Origin: Lentisphaerota bacterium
GTDB taxonomy: Bacteria; Verrucomicrobiota; Lentisphaeria; Oligosphaerales; JABHEG01
Length of the DNA: 64,000 nucleotides
Direction: 5' to 3'
NCBI GenBank assembly: GCA_018676675.1
Contig: JABHEG010000043.1
Coordinates: forward strand, 51,191 to 115,190
Part shown: positions 1-9,393 of the stretch, piece by piece
How the letters are laid out: each line of letters opens with the position of its first letter
How positions within the stretch are numbered: position 1 is the stretch's first letter
The notes under the pieces: generated by a model
Database searches by the model: none
Seen by the model: the letters and a program-made list of their open reading frames with translations, nothing else
Told to the model about the DNA's origin: nothing
Position numbers and translations under genes: made by a program

Positions 1-1112
1 TCGTGTGTCCAAACCATGCCCAGCGAGGCATGCGGCCCCCGAATATCGGGGCAAACGAGCTTCCGGTCGAGCTCCCACAGTGGGTACTTCGGAACCGTCC
101 TTTGCCAACGCTGCTGTCCGGTTGCCAGATCCAGGCATACAAGTTTGCGTTCGCCGGTACCAGGGACATCGTAGTAGATCGAGCCATCACAGACGGCCGT
201 GTGCATGTAGGGATCAGTCGCCGATATGATCCCCGGTTTGTACTCAAAAGGAAGCTCAAGTACAGGAGCTTGCCACAGCAGCTCGTAAGTGTCCAGGCGG
301 CGGCAAACCACCCGATCCAGTGCCTCCCAGCAAAGCAACACTCGTCCCGACATGCACTGGAGACGGGAAATGACGCGCGGGTTCGCCTCCCACAGAACCT
401 TCTCACCGCGCATATCCCAGCAGCGAACCATCTCCTCGTCAGGGCTTGTCCCACGATACAGCCCTATAGCGTGGCCGTCGTACAGCTCGCTGACCCCCAT
501 CTCTCCGCCAACAACGCCCTCAAAATGCACCTTACACGCACGGTCCAGGTCGTAAGCCGTCGTACCAGACAACATCCACTTGCCCCATGTCGGGATGTGG
601 CACCAATGGGCGTCGTCTTTGTCGGGACGTCGGACAGGGATACCGTCCGTTCCCACGAACCCTCGACTGGCGCCATCGGCGACAGAAATGAGGAGTCGAT
701 CGCTGCCCTCGCCCCCGGACCTGTATGCTCGGTCACAGCCACAGCGATCACTGATGATCCCACGATCCGTCCATCGCAAGAAACCATACTCCGTTCGGAT
801 GTCATGTGCATGCCACACCACATCCCCGTCAATCCCCTGGATAGCGACAACGTCCGTCTGACGAACGGGCACATAGGCCACTTTGGGACCACCAACGGGC
901 ACGCCATCAACACCATGTGTAGCCGCCTTGGGCAATTCCCAAACGGGCACGAGAGGAGGAACCAGGTCCGTTGGCTGAGACGCTGCTTGCCCGGACGGCG
1001 TGGCATACATCCGGAAAGTCCAAGGCACGAGCTTTTCTTGACACGCTGATGGCCCCACGGCATTGCCTCCATAGTGTTTACCGAAACTCGACCACAGCTG
1101 CTCGATCCTCAC
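1..1112 (-). CDS. PQQ-like beta-propeller protein, cut by left edge
   Basis: This open frame runs off the left edge, so about 370 codons are visible and the C-terminus is missing. The translation has recurrent propeller blades of the PQQ/BamB kind, for example LVCLDLATGQQRWQR and CWDMRGEKVLWE, where a strand rich in small residues ends in a G-x-x-x-W step. Such proteins usually bind other proteins or act as lyase-like scaffolds; no enzymatic motif is seen. I place the start at a GTG at 1112, because it overlaps the stop of the upstream fragment (GTGA), a common coupling layout. The first clear ATG is at 1010 and would also keep all the blades. No signal peptide is visible after either start, which is odd for this family and may mean that the true N-terminus was lost with the decayed DNA upstream. 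Confidence 0.65.
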   Translation of the reverse strand, partial: MRIEQLWSSFGKHYGGNAVGPSACQEKLVPWTFRMYATPSGQAASQPTDLVPPLVPVWELPKAATHGVDGVPVGGPKVAYVPVRQTDVVAIQGIDGDVVWHAHDIRTEYGFLRWTDRGIISDRCGCDRAYRSGGEGSDRLLISVADGASRGFVGTDGIPVRRPDKDDAHWCHIPTWGKWMLSGTTAYDLDRACKVHFEGVVGGEMGVSELYDGHAIGLYRGTSPDEEMVRCWDMRGEKVLWEANPRVISRLQCMSGRVLLCWEALDRVVCRRLDTYELLWQAPVLELPFEYKPGIISATDPYMHTAVCDGSIYYDVPGTGERKLVCLDLATGQQRWQRTVPKYPLWELDRKLVCPDIRGPHASLGMVWTH

Positions 1113-1553
1113 AGCTGCTTCTTCAGAGTTCTGAAAATCTCGCCCGTCCAATGGGCCGCACGGTCCGGCGTGAGGCCGAATCCCCCGTCGTCGAACGGTG
1201 TCTTGAGAGCATCCTCAACTGCCTGACGTCCCGCTTCCTTTCAGGCCTTGAAGGCCTTGGCATCCAAACGGCGCTCCCAAAGCCGGAGGTATCTTTCATG
1301 CCACGCATGGACCACCACGACATCTCTGGAAGTGCTGCCTTCATCCCGCACGTCTGTCCGCTGGTTGCGCTACCCAACGGACCTCTCGATGTCAAAGCCG
1401 GCTCTGCCTTTCCCACTGCGCTCTCAGTCCACGATTCGCTGCCATTTGGCGGTTCGGCTCTTTCCCCGGACCGCGACCAGGCCCTCGTCTCGCATCTGCC
1501 GAAGGACACGGCGAACCATGTCCCTGCTACCCCCCCGGCAATCTTTGAGCACG
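1109..1553 (-). pseudogene. decayed coding stretch with three in-frame stops
   Basis: One minus-strand frame reads like protein almost throughout but is broken by stops at 1424-1426 (TGA), 1370-1372 (TAG) and 1241-1243 (TGA). The first piece looks like a winged-helix tail (MVRRVLRQMRDEGLVAVRGK). The middle contains VVVVHAWHERYLRLWERRLD. The last ends in TPDRAAHWTGEIFRTLKKQL at 1109. These pieces may come from more than one gene. The stretch lies between the ATPase stop at 1554 and the propeller gene, whose proposed GTG overlaps its final stop. Recoding of the stops is unlikely, because TGA and TAG end intact genes elsewhere in the window. I do not recognise the parent gene. Confidence 0.4.
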
Positions 1554-2723
1554 TCAACCCGTCAGCAACTCAGTCATGCGTGCCCGCATGTTCCGCAGTG
1601 AACAGACCTCTACTCCCGGACGCAGCAAGTCGTCCGACGCATCCGGAGTCACCACCAGGACCCGCTCCAAACCACACTCCGCCATGCTCTCGGGAAGCGC
1701 TCTGGAAAGCCGTCGCGACAGCGACATCTTGCACTCAACCCCGATCCGCCTGCCACGACGTTCCACGATCACGTCGATCTCCGCACCTGAAGCGGTTCTG
1801 TAGAAAGCATGTTGTGCGTCCGGGAACAGACTGGCGATCGCCTCAATTACCACCCCCTCCCAGGAAGCGCCAACACACGGATGCCCCATCAAGTCGTCCC
1901 AGGTCACGATATCCAGAAGACGATGCAGAATTCCAGTGTCGCGCAGGTAGACCTTAGGGGACTTCACCAGCCGTTTCTTGGTATTGCTCGTGAAAGGCGG
2001 CAGCAGCCTCACCATGAAGGTCTGGGCCAGAGCTTGCAGCCATCGCCGGATGGTCGTGTCACTGACATCCAACGCCTGTCCCAGTTTAGCGTAGTTGACC
2101 GTCTGGCCATGGTAGTGCGCCAACATGGTCCAGAAACGCCGCATGGCCACACCCGGCAGCGAATACCCAAACCCGGGCAGATCACGCTCAAGAAAGGTGC
2201 GCACAAACTGCTCCCGCCAGTCAGTGCTGGCCTCGTCATCTGAAGCAAGCAGGCTGTCTGGGAATCCCCCACGAGTCCACAGCTCGGTCACCGAATGCGT
2301 GTCCGCGATCTCATCGGGTAGGAACGGCGTCAACTCCAAATAGCAGATGCGTCCCGCAAGCGACTCTGAACTCTGTCGCAGCAGCTCCGGCGAAGCAGAT
2401 CCCAGCAGCAGAAACCGACCTGGGCGGCGATCCCGGTCGATGAGCACTCGCAAGACCGGGAACAAGTCAGGACGCCGTTGGACCTCGTCGATGCAGACTG
2501 TCCTCCCCGCATGCTGGGCCAGGTAGTACTCCGCATCCTCCAGCTTAGCGAGATCCGAAGGATTCTCCAGATCGAGAAAAAGCATATCCGGCTGACTCGC
2601 CGCAAAGTGGCGGGCCAGAGTCGACTTGCCGCACTGCCGAGGCCCAAGCAGGGCAGTCGCAGGAAAACTGTCAGTAGCCCCGTCCAGCCTGGCCGCCAAC
2701 ATGCGGGGGATATAAGTTTGCAT
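1554..2723 (-). CDS. AAA_14/DUF4143 ATP-binding protein
   Basis: The protein has 389 residues, a usual length for the AAA_14 plus DUF4143 family. The P-loop GPRQCGKST is at residues 27-35, Walker B (TVCIDE) at about 75-80, and a sensor-like LLLGSAS near 106-111. A winged-helix-like middle follows (YAKLGQALDVSDTTIRRWL). The DUF4143 tail ends in the nuclease-like pattern EIDVIV...VECK. Family members are cytoplasmic, often travel with mobile or defence DNA, and their role is not settled. The start is ATG at 2723, preceded by an AGGAAG ribosome site; a longer frame to 2774 exists but has no such site. A promoter is visible upstream. It is unrelated to the glycan genes around it and borders decayed DNA, so recent acquisition is likely. 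Confidence 0.9.
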   Translation of the reverse strand: MQTYIPRMLAARLDGATDSFPATALLGPRQCGKSTLARHFAASQPDMLFLDLENPSDLAKLEDAEYYLAQHAGRTVCIDEVQRRPDLFPVLRVLIDRDRRPGRFLLLGSASPELLRQSSESLAGRICYLELTPFLPDEIADTHSVTELWTRGGFPDSLLASDDEASTDWREQFVRTFLERDLPGFGYSLPGVAMRRFWTMLAHYHGQTVNYAKLGQALDVSDTTIRRWLQALAQTFMVRLLPPFTSNTKKRLVKSPKVYLRDTGILHRLLDIVTWDDLMGHPCVGASWEGVVIEAIASLFPDAQHAFYRTASGAEIDVIVERRGRRIGVECKMSLSRRLSRALPESMAECGLERVLVVTPDASDDLLRPGVEVCSLRNMRARMTELLTG

Positions 2724-2753
2724 ATTCACTTCCTCGCGTTGGATTTGCAGGGT

Positions 2754-2781
2754 AAAATAGTCGCACTGAACCACGATTCAA
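2754..2781 (-). promoter_or_regulatory. sigma70-type promoter for the ATPase gene
   Basis: Read on the minus strand there is a -35 box TTGAAT (2776-2781), a 16-nt spacer and a -10 box TATTTT (2754-2759). It lies about 30 nt before the ATG at 2723. The rest of the 229-nt gap between 2724 and 2952 shows nothing else. Confidence 0.45.
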
Positions 2782-2952
2782 ACAGAGGATCGGGTCTTCG
2801 CCCCGAAGGACCTCGCGCAGAGCCTGACGGTATTCCCATTGCCCCGGGTGGCATCCGGAAGCGCCGGAACTCAGCCCACACGCAGGCTGGGTGGTAGCTC
2901 ACGAAGTGCGGCGCGACGATTCCCAACCCGTTGGGCCTCGGGCGGGGCATCT

Positions 2953-5535
2953 CTACTCAGCGGCCCCCTGCTCCCCCGTCAGCAGGAAGAAGTCATCCCA
3001 GCGTGCGAAAGCCACGGGGCCTTTTGCGTCCGCTTCGGCTTCCGCCGTCAGGCGGGCCCCAAACGTCACCGCGAGCGCTCGTCCGACTGCGGGATCCGCC
3101 CCCTCCTTGCCGCTCCGGTAGCGGACGGCATACGTCTTCCAGTGGCGATACTGCCCAACCTGGGAGGCCACCCGGGCAGTTCCCAAGTCTGTGTCCCCCG
3201 CTTTCAGGCCAATCCAGGCATCGGACGGTGCAGCAACCGCGTTCAGATGCATCTTGGCCCAGAGGATGTACTCCGTCTCAGGCTGGACGGGTCCAAGCGT
3301 CTGCCGGCCTGAAACGCCCTGCTTCTGATGCGGGAGGAGATTGACACAAGCCTGCTGATCGTAGGCATGGAGACCACGATTCGTCCAGGCTCCGCCCTCC
3401 GGGAGTCCTTCCTCAAACGTAGGGTTCTCGAGGCGGTTGACTGGAAGCACGGCCCACTCCCAATCCTCCGGCCAGTAAGGTTCTGAGTCACGGCGGAAGG
3501 TCGGGTACGTCGCCGACCTGCGCCACGTGTCGTTGAGGCCGGGGTCATCGGCCTCGAGGCCATCCATCGTCAGCAGGGGTCGGAGCTCAGGAATCGGCTG
3601 GAGGCGGTAGTGTTTCCCACTGCCGACGTTGAACGTCCGGGGGCTCTCGGGTGCAGCTTCCGTATTCGCCAGCGATCGGCTGACAATCGTGTCCGTCTCG
3701 GTGGGCACGTAAACCGCGTCAAGGACCATCGGCAACCGGATGCCCCGCCCTCTCAGAGGACTGTCGGCAGCCAGACGGTAGTTCCCCGCGGCGGCGTCTA
3801 CAAACCGCGGATCGCCCACCAACCGCGGCGGATGAATCGTCTTCCAGGCCCGGTCGGTCTGATGCGCACGCAGAAGCAGCGAATCGGCCACGACGGAATG
3901 GCGGTCAGAGTGAGTCGCTCTCCACCAGAAAGGAAGACGCCCATAATAGTCATCCCAACCAGCCATAAATTTGATGTGGTTCGCGCCGTTGTGGATGGCC
4001 GGGAGCGTCCAGACGAATGCGTTGTAGTCCGAGTGATTGTTGTGGCCATAAGCCGAGTCCCGACTGCAGGCGAGATACGACCCGGTCGAGTTGATCACGA
4101 TGTTGTTGACCAGGACGTTGTTCCGCGTCGTGAAAAGGCAGTGTACGGGCTGTGGACGGAACGGATCCCGGTATTTCTGTCGAAAATGGCAACTCCGAGG
4201 CGACGTCGTGAGGGTGATCCCTTCCCCGCAACCGTCCAGAACATTGTGCGCCACGAGCGTGTTCGAGCTGTAAACCCATATCCCGCGACCACAGTCGCGG
4301 AACACGTTGTTGGCGATCACTCCCCAGCAGCTGATCTCAAAGTACACACCGACGCTGCAACGCTCGAACACGTTCTCCGCCACAAGCGTGTTGTTGACAT
4401 TGATATCGAGCCAAAGCCCCTTCCCATCATGGAAGTGGTTCCGCAAAATCCGGGTGTCCTTCAACGATGTGATCTTGTTGCCGTTGTGCCCACAGCGGAC
4501 GTTTCCGCGCCAAGCATTCCCGTAGAGTTCATTCCCCTCGATCAGCATGCGCCAGCCGAGCGATGCGCTGATCCCGCAGAGCCCGTTCTCGGCGATCACA
4601 CAGTCTCGGGCCACGCCGTCAGTACCGTGGTGCATCAGGCCAAAGAACTCATTCTGGAGAATCCGGCAGTTCTCGATGACAGCATGGTGGCCACTGAGGA
4701 GCGCAGCCGCGTGGCCGCCTCCGTGAAACTGCCGGTCGGCAGCTCGGACAAGGTCGAATCCGCTCACCGTCCAGGTCCCCTTCAGGCGAACGGCCCCGCT
4801 TCTCACCGCAGACTCCAGGCGCCGTCCTTTGGGATCGCCACCGTCCCGAAGCCACACGTAGAGCTCGCCGCGACCTCGATCATGGAAAAAGGCCCCCGGA
4901 CGCAAGTCGGAGACGTCGCGTCCATCCCATTGCATGCGGTAGGCAAACCCTCCGCCTTTCTCTGCTCGCCCGGGAGTGCCTTGCAGGCCTATCTGATCCA
5001 GTCTCTCGTCGTCGACGAAGACCATGCTGCAGACGCCGTCGAGTGACGTCTTGTATATGCCCAGAAACGGAGCCGATGTGTGGTCAAGCTCTCCTCCAGT
5101 CGCAGGCGTGGACTGAGCTGCAGTGGGGCCGTCCAGGCCGATCTCGCGACGCCAGGCATCGGCATCGAATGTCTCGGAGGGCGCAGCCCCGGAGGCCTCC
5201 CGCAGGGCAACTCGCACAGGCGCGAACGGTCCGGGGATGGGATCGGCTCCGGTGATGGTCGGATGGTGCCCCGGAGCAGCGGTCAAGGTGATCCGTTCAG
5301 GACCGGCGTTCTCCCCGATCACGAACTCCCGATAGGTGCCGTTCCGGACGTAGATCGTGTCGCCCGGGCGGGCGGCGGAAACGGCAGCAGAAATGGTACT
5401 GAACGGGGCTTCCGGTCCCCCGACATTGCTGTCGTTGGCCCCCGGTTGTCCCCGAGCTACATGAAGTTCACGGGCACTGGCCACCGCGACACAGCTGATC
5501 GCGATAGCCAGAATCAGACGAAAGCTCTTGTGCAT
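2953..5535 (-). CDS. secreted right-handed beta-helix protein (DUF1565-like)
   Basis: The protein has 860 residues. A signal peptide covers about the first 25 (ending near SARELHVARG). The opening of a DUF1565/pectate-lyase-like fold follows: GGPEAPFSTISAAVSAARPG, then DTIYVRNGTYRE. The middle carries repeated beta-helix turns rich in N-x-V/I (for example NNVFRDCGRGIWVYSSNTLV). The last 150 residues form a beta-sandwich that reads like CBM4/9 (ENPTFEEGLPEGGAWTNRG). This fold is typical of polysaccharide lyases and glycan-binding proteins, but no lyase signature is clear, so the activity is unknown. The start is ATG 5535 behind AAGGAGG. The lipoprotein glycosidase gene ends 23 nt upstream, so the two probably form one transcript. 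Confidence 0.85.
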   Translation of the reverse strand: MHKSFRLILAIAISCVAVASARELHVARGQPGANDSNVGGPEAPFSTISAAVSAARPGDTIYVRNGTYREFVIGENAGPERITLTAAPGHHPTITGADPIPGPFAPVRVALREASGAAPSETFDADAWRREIGLDGPTAAQSTPATGGELDHTSAPFLGIYKTSLDGVCSMVFVDDERLDQIGLQGTPGRAEKGGGFAYRMQWDGRDVSDLRPGAFFHDRGRGELYVWLRDGGDPKGRRLESAVRSGAVRLKGTWTVSGFDLVRAADRQFHGGGHAAALLSGHHAVIENCRILQNEFFGLMHHGTDGVARDCVIAENGLCGISASLGWRMLIEGNELYGNAWRGNVRCGHNGNKITSLKDTRILRNHFHDGKGLWLDINVNNTLVAENVFERCSVGVYFEISCWGVIANNVFRDCGRGIWVYSSNTLVAHNVLDGCGEGITLTTSPRSCHFRQKYRDPFRPQPVHCLFTTRNNVLVNNIVINSTGSYLACSRDSAYGHNNHSDYNAFVWTLPAIHNGANHIKFMAGWDDYYGRLPFWWRATHSDRHSVVADSLLLRAHQTDRAWKTIHPPRLVGDPRFVDAAAGNYRLAADSPLRGRGIRLPMVLDAVYVPTETDTIVSRSLANTEAAPESPRTFNVGSGKHYRLQPIPELRPLLTMDGLEADDPGLNDTWRRSATYPTFRRDSEPYWPEDWEWAVLPVNRLENPTFEEGLPEGGAWTNRGLHAYDQQACVNLLPHQKQGVSGRQTLGPVQPETEYILWAKMHLNAVAAPSDAWIGLKAGDTDLGTARVASQVGQYRHWKTYAVRYRSGKEGADPAVGRALAVTFGARLTAEAEADAKGPVAFARWDDFFLLTGEQGAAE

Positions 5536-5558
5536 TGTGTGGTGCCTCCTTCGCACGG

Positions 5559-8500
5559 TCACTCAGCCAGGTAGAAATCCCGGTATTCAGCGGGGCGCTT
5601 GCCTTCGACTATTCCTGGGCTCAGGCCCATCCAGTAGTTCATCCCGGCGCCGTCATTGTCGCAGGCGACCAGGTTGAGAGAGAACACCATCCCAGCTTCG
5701 GGAATACGGCCGAGCTCGGCCCAAGGAAAGGCAAACTCGTAGCACGTCTCGTGTTTATCGTCAGCTCGCGTCCCGACAGCACGAAACCGGGGCTTCCCGG
5801 CGGGGTGTGTCTGGTAAATGCGGGTCCCGTCACTCTCCACCAGCGCACCGTACTCATGATCGTCCTCGTCATAGGATGGAACGGAACCGGCATCATTCAA
5901 CACGTCAACGCCAATCTGGATGGCATCGCTCTTCCAAAACTGCACGGCGTTGGGCGTCGCGTGAATATCATCGGTCACCTGAGCCAACAGGAAGAGGTTC
6001 TCCTCATCCCAGGCGAGACTCACGCGCATGCTCAGATCGTCAGGACCGTTCCAGCCGGCCTTGTCAGGGGGGAGGACGTCAGTTCGGGCGTCAATGACGA
6101 TGGGCGCAACCCCGTCCCAATCCTTGGTCTTGCCGTCGACCATGATTCCTGCTCTCCGCGTCACCGGCAGCACGTTCGTCGGGATGGGCACGTGGACCGT
6201 TTTGCCTGCGCGCGGCGTAAGCGTGACGGAAAGCGGCTTACCATCATGGGCGGTGACGGGTCGAGGCACCGCGATCTCGAAGGGCACCGGGGTCTCCCCT
6301 CCGGGAAGCAGAGCGAGTTTCCGAGACACGCCATCGGCCAGCCCGGTCAGCCGCACGACGTCGGACGTGTTGTTCAGCAGTTCGAGGTGCACCGTGCGGA
6401 CATCGCTGAGGCGAGCCCCGACAACCGCGAACGGCTCGGCCGCCGTCACACGCCCGGCTCGCAGTGACGTCGTCAAGGCCGAAACCTGCGTAGCGGATGC
6501 CTGCACGAAAAGAGGGGTCCCGGTGAGCCGGAGCTCTCGACTGGGGACGGAGCGTCCATAGAGATCAAACGCCCGAGTGTCACCGGGCAACTCGGCAGTC
6601 AGAACAAAAGGCGTGCTCACGCACCAAAGGGCGGCAAGGGCCGTGTCGGTCGCTTGACGCTCAAAGACGCAAACCCTAACTCGGCCACCGGCCAACTCAA
6701 ACGAATCAACCGGGTTCGCATGATCGAGATGGTAGGCAACGTTGGCATAGGCGATTGCTCCCGGCATGGGCTGCAGCGGCCGCCCCCGGAAGAGCGTGTA
6801 CTTCCCGCCCTGCCGATGGCCTTGGGCCAGGACAAACCAGAAGTACTTCTCCACGCCGGGAACGGACTTCGCGATGATCAGTGAACGGGCCGCGCAATCG
6901 GCAAACGCTCGGGCGGTCTGGCCGGTCAGCGGCACCTCGTCACGAATCTCCCAACCCTTTTCGCCAATCCAGTATTTGTGCCCTTTGCCGGCTTCGCGAA
7001 TCACCTCGAGGGTCTCCTGATGCTTGGCGGTCTCGCGATTGCCTTCAGGGAACAACGGCGCCAACCCAGGCCCGAATGTGCGCGGACTCGCGTACGGGTG
7101 TGGCGCCCAGACATCAAACAGATCACCGACCTGATCGATAACTGCACGACAGAACCGGAAACCACCCTTCTGATCCTGACCACTGACATTGGCTGCCACA
7201 ATCGGGATTCCCGGAGCTTCCGCACGAATGATAGGGGCGAGCATGCTGACCATACGTGCATAGAACGCAACGCCGGCGCCCAACGGCAGGTTGCGGTGAG
7301 CCATCAGTTCCAGATCCGGCTCGTTCTGAATCTCGAACGCGGCAACCATCGGGTGGACCTTGACGGCGTCACGGACAAAGTCGGCGTAGCATTGCCAGGC
7401 CTCCTCAGTCGGCAGACCATCCGGGCCGGTCGGCGGCTTCAGCCAACTCGGCTCGCGGTAGTCCAGGCACATCATCGTGTCAATTCCGGCGTCCCTGCAC
7501 CCCTGCAATCTGTCGACAGCGTTTGTGCGCAGCCCCTTGTGCAACTCGCGATACCTCCAAAAGTGATAATAGCGGAACCAGTGAACGCCGATGCGCGCCG
7601 CAATGTCCGGAATGACGCTGTGCATGCCGAAAAACGACTCCGGGTCGCGCTGGAGGAAGCGCAGGGGCTTGGGGACGACACCGAATGTCCCCTCGCCACG
7701 CTCCACGGTCTGGCTCCCGACTTCGACACGCACATGGAAGTACCCAGGCCCCGGCGACGCCATCTCCAACGACACGGTCTCGGGGGCCCACGGCCCGAAG
7801 CGCAGTTCCTTCGTGGTCGTTGCCAGGACCTCGCCGCTCAAGTCCACAACCGAAGCGGTCACCGGGGCGTTACGCTCCTCCCGCAACCGGTTCAGGATCC
7901 TGACAGCCGCTGCGACGGTCGGCTCGCCGAGGAAGTGGATATGGCCAGGCTGGTTGGTGGAAACGCCAATCTCCCAAGTCCGCTTGGGGGACCGCTGTCG
8001 CGCACCGAGGTTGCGCAAAAAAAACGCGCCCTTTGCCCCCTTGGTCGAGCTGGCCGAGACCAGAACGCGACGGAGCGGAAAGTGGATCGTGCCGTCCTTC
8101 GCTCCCCCCCAGTGTCCCGTGAACGTCTTCTTGTCCAGAGGGAGGGTGATCGTATGCCAGTCACCGGGCTTCACCCCGAACGACGCGGCATGCACTTGAC
8201 CCGTTGCATCGTGAATCCGGGCCCCAAACTGTCCCAGCCCCGCACTATGTACATCGAAGAGAATGCTCTCAGCCTTCTCAATCGCAGTGTGGTATTCCGC
8301 GCCTGCATAGCGTCCCCCCTTGCTCAGATCCACGGTCACCTCGATCACAGCACAGCCGTTGCTGGAAACCGTGTTCAGTTGCCCCTGTGCACCCGGGAAC
8401 TCAGCCCCCAACTGCATTCCCCAGCCCTGCAACGAATCACAGCGATCCACCAGGACGTCGACCGGGGCTCCCAGCGACTTGCGCCCAGCCGGTCCAGGGC

Positions 8501-9188
8501 GAAGCTCCTTCCCAGGGGCGGAAGGCTCCCTCGCAGGACGCGCGAGGGAGCGCTCAGAGTGGGCCGACGCCCGGAACGGAATCGACGGAACGGTCCGGAA
8601 CGAAACGCCATCGATGCTGAGTTCGCCTGTCCCGACGTTCTTGTGCCGGATGTACAGAGCGAGGCGTGTCGTCGTTAGCTTGATCGATTGCTTGTAGATG
8701 TGGATCTTGGTGGGGGTCCAGGGGAAGGTACCCCCCGTCGTCATCAGCTCCCCTTCAGCCGGACGGTCAGGCCAGGTGATCCATCCCTGAGGCCTGGGCT
8801 TGTCGCTCTTCTCTGTTCCCCACTGCAGCAGTGCGACACCAACGCCGTCGGCCGACAGGTCACGGCCCCGTAACGCAAGCGTGAGTTCGTAGTCCGCGTC
8901 AGGATCAATGTCACCGATGGTTGCGTACAGCATGCGCTCGCCTTCCACACCGGCAAGCGTCATGGTGTAAGACGCCTTGCCTCGATAAGGCGCTTCAGTA
9001 TCGAGGTATCCCGGCTCGGGCAATCCCTTCCACTGCCCCCAGGCCCACGCCTCGATGCCGTCCTCGAAACCGCCGTTGGGCAGCAGATTCGGGCCGCTTT
9101 CCTGGGCGTGGCAATGAACGCAGCCACAACCGGCAAACACGGCGGCCACGATCAAGACAACCCCAAGTCGATGTGACATCCGAATCAT
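5559..9188 (-). CDS. secreted lipoprotein glycosidase, clan A, with CBM4/9 and CBM9 modules
   Basis: The protein has 1209 residues. The N-terminus is hydrophobic and ends in a lipobox-like FAGC, so I expect a lipid anchor. A CBM4/9-like sandwich follows (GPNLLPNGGFEDGIEAW), then a second beta-sandwich near residues 230-380. The TIM barrel has a clan-A acid/base motif, FEIQNEPDLE, with Glu at about residue 623, and a candidate nucleophile in YWIGEKGWE near residue 743. Spacing and order match GH39/GH5-like enzymes, but the family is not certain. The last 180 residues look like a CBM9 module (GIMVDGKTKDWDGVAPIVID). The start is ATG 9188, with GAGG upstream. A longer frame reaches 9596, but it runs through an intergenic repeat and is not credible. 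The beta-helix gene follows closely downstream. Confidence 0.85.
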   Translation of the reverse strand: MIRMSHRLGVVLIVAAVFAGCGCVHCHAQESGPNLLPNGGFEDGIEAWAWGQWKGLPEPGYLDTEAPYRGKASYTMTLAGVEGERMLYATIGDIDPDADYELTLALRGRDLSADGVGVALLQWGTEKSDKPRPQGWITWPDRPAEGELMTTGGTFPWTPTKIHIYKQSIKLTTTRLALYIRHKNVGTGELSIDGVSFRTVPSIPFRASAHSERSLARPAREPSAPGKELRPGPAGRKSLGAPVDVLVDRCDSLQGWGMQLGAEFPGAQGQLNTVSSNGCAVIEVTVDLSKGGRYAGAEYHTAIEKAESILFDVHSAGLGQFGARIHDATGQVHAASFGVKPGDWHTITLPLDKKTFTGHWGGAKDGTIHFPLRRVLVSASSTKGAKGAFFLRNLGARQRSPKRTWEIGVSTNQPGHIHFLGEPTVAAAVRILNRLREERNAPVTASVVDLSGEVLATTTKELRFGPWAPETVSLEMASPGPGYFHVRVEVGSQTVERGEGTFGVVPKPLRFLQRDPESFFGMHSVIPDIAARIGVHWFRYYHFWRYRELHKGLRTNAVDRLQGCRDAGIDTMMCLDYREPSWLKPPTGPDGLPTEEAWQCYADFVRDAVKVHPMVAAFEIQNEPDLELMAHRNLPLGAGVAFYARMVSMLAPIIRAEAPGIPIVAANVSGQDQKGGFRFCRAVIDQVGDLFDVWAPHPYASPRTFGPGLAPLFPEGNRETAKHQETLEVIREAGKGHKYWIGEKGWEIRDEVPLTGQTARAFADCAARSLIIAKSVPGVEKYFWFVLAQGHRQGGKYTLFRGRPLQPMPGAIAYANVAYHLDHANPVDSFELAGGRVRVCVFERQATDTALAALWCVSTPFVLTAELPGDTRAFDLYGRSVPSRELRLTGTPLFVQASATQVSALTTSLRAGRVTAAEPFAVVGARLSDVRTVHLELLNNTSDVVRLTGLADGVSRKLALLPGGETPVPFEIAVPRPVTAHDGKPLSVTLTPRAGKTVHVPIPTNVLPVTRRAGIMVDGKTKDWDGVAPIVIDARTDVLPPDKAGWNGPDDLSMRVSLAWDEENLFLLAQVTDDIHATPNAVQFWKSDAIQIGVDVLNDAGSVPSYDEDDHEYGALVESDGTRIYQTHPAGKPRFRAVGTRADDKHETCYEFAFPWAELGRIPEAGMVFSLNLVACDNDGAGMNYWMGLSPGIVEGKRPAEYRDFYLAE

Positions 9189-9206
9189 GCGATTTCCTCT
9201 GGCCTC

Positions 9207-9393
9207 GTGTGTAACTTCACCGTTTTGAGCACGATTCGGTCGCCGTCCAGAAGCCGAGTCCCACACTGAATCGGACGCCCCCAAAGTGGGAGGCGGCCTC
9301 TGGACGGCGACCAGTCTTGACCTTGACGACCAAGTTACACACTCGGATATGAGCGATAGAACAACTGGCGAAGGCCAGGCTCGTCTGTGACTT
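9207..9393. repeat. composite palindromic element, copy 1
   Basis: Outer arms GTGTGTAACTT (9207-9217) and AAGTTACACAC (9332-9342) enclose inner arms GGTCGCCGTCCAGA (9238-9251) and TCTGGACGGCGACC (9299-9312). The loop around 9261-9290 closely matches a second element at 44482-44554 on the opposite strand. From about 9335 a unit begins with GTTACAC, includes GAGCGATAGAACAACTGGCG and ends near 9393. The same unit returns at 31758 and, reversed, at 44295. No open frame of transposase type is linked to it. Confidence 0.75.

Noticed and set aside
3..1049. Long plus-strand reading frame at the left edge
   Set aside because: It is the mirror of the minus-strand propeller gene. Its protein is compositionally odd and lacks any motif, as expected from antisense of GC-rich DNA.
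1109..1553. Stop-codon recoding in the decayed stretch
   Set aside because: Both TGA and TAG interrupt it, and both are used as normal stops by intact genes in the window.
3610..5046. Plus-strand frame opposite the beta-helix gene
   Set aside because: No ribosome site or family resemblance; the minus strand has clear beta-helix turns across the same bases.
6978..8678. 566-residue plus-strand frame opposite the lipoprotein glycosidase
   Set aside because: Antisense artefact. The minus strand holds the lipobox, NEP motif and CBM modules.
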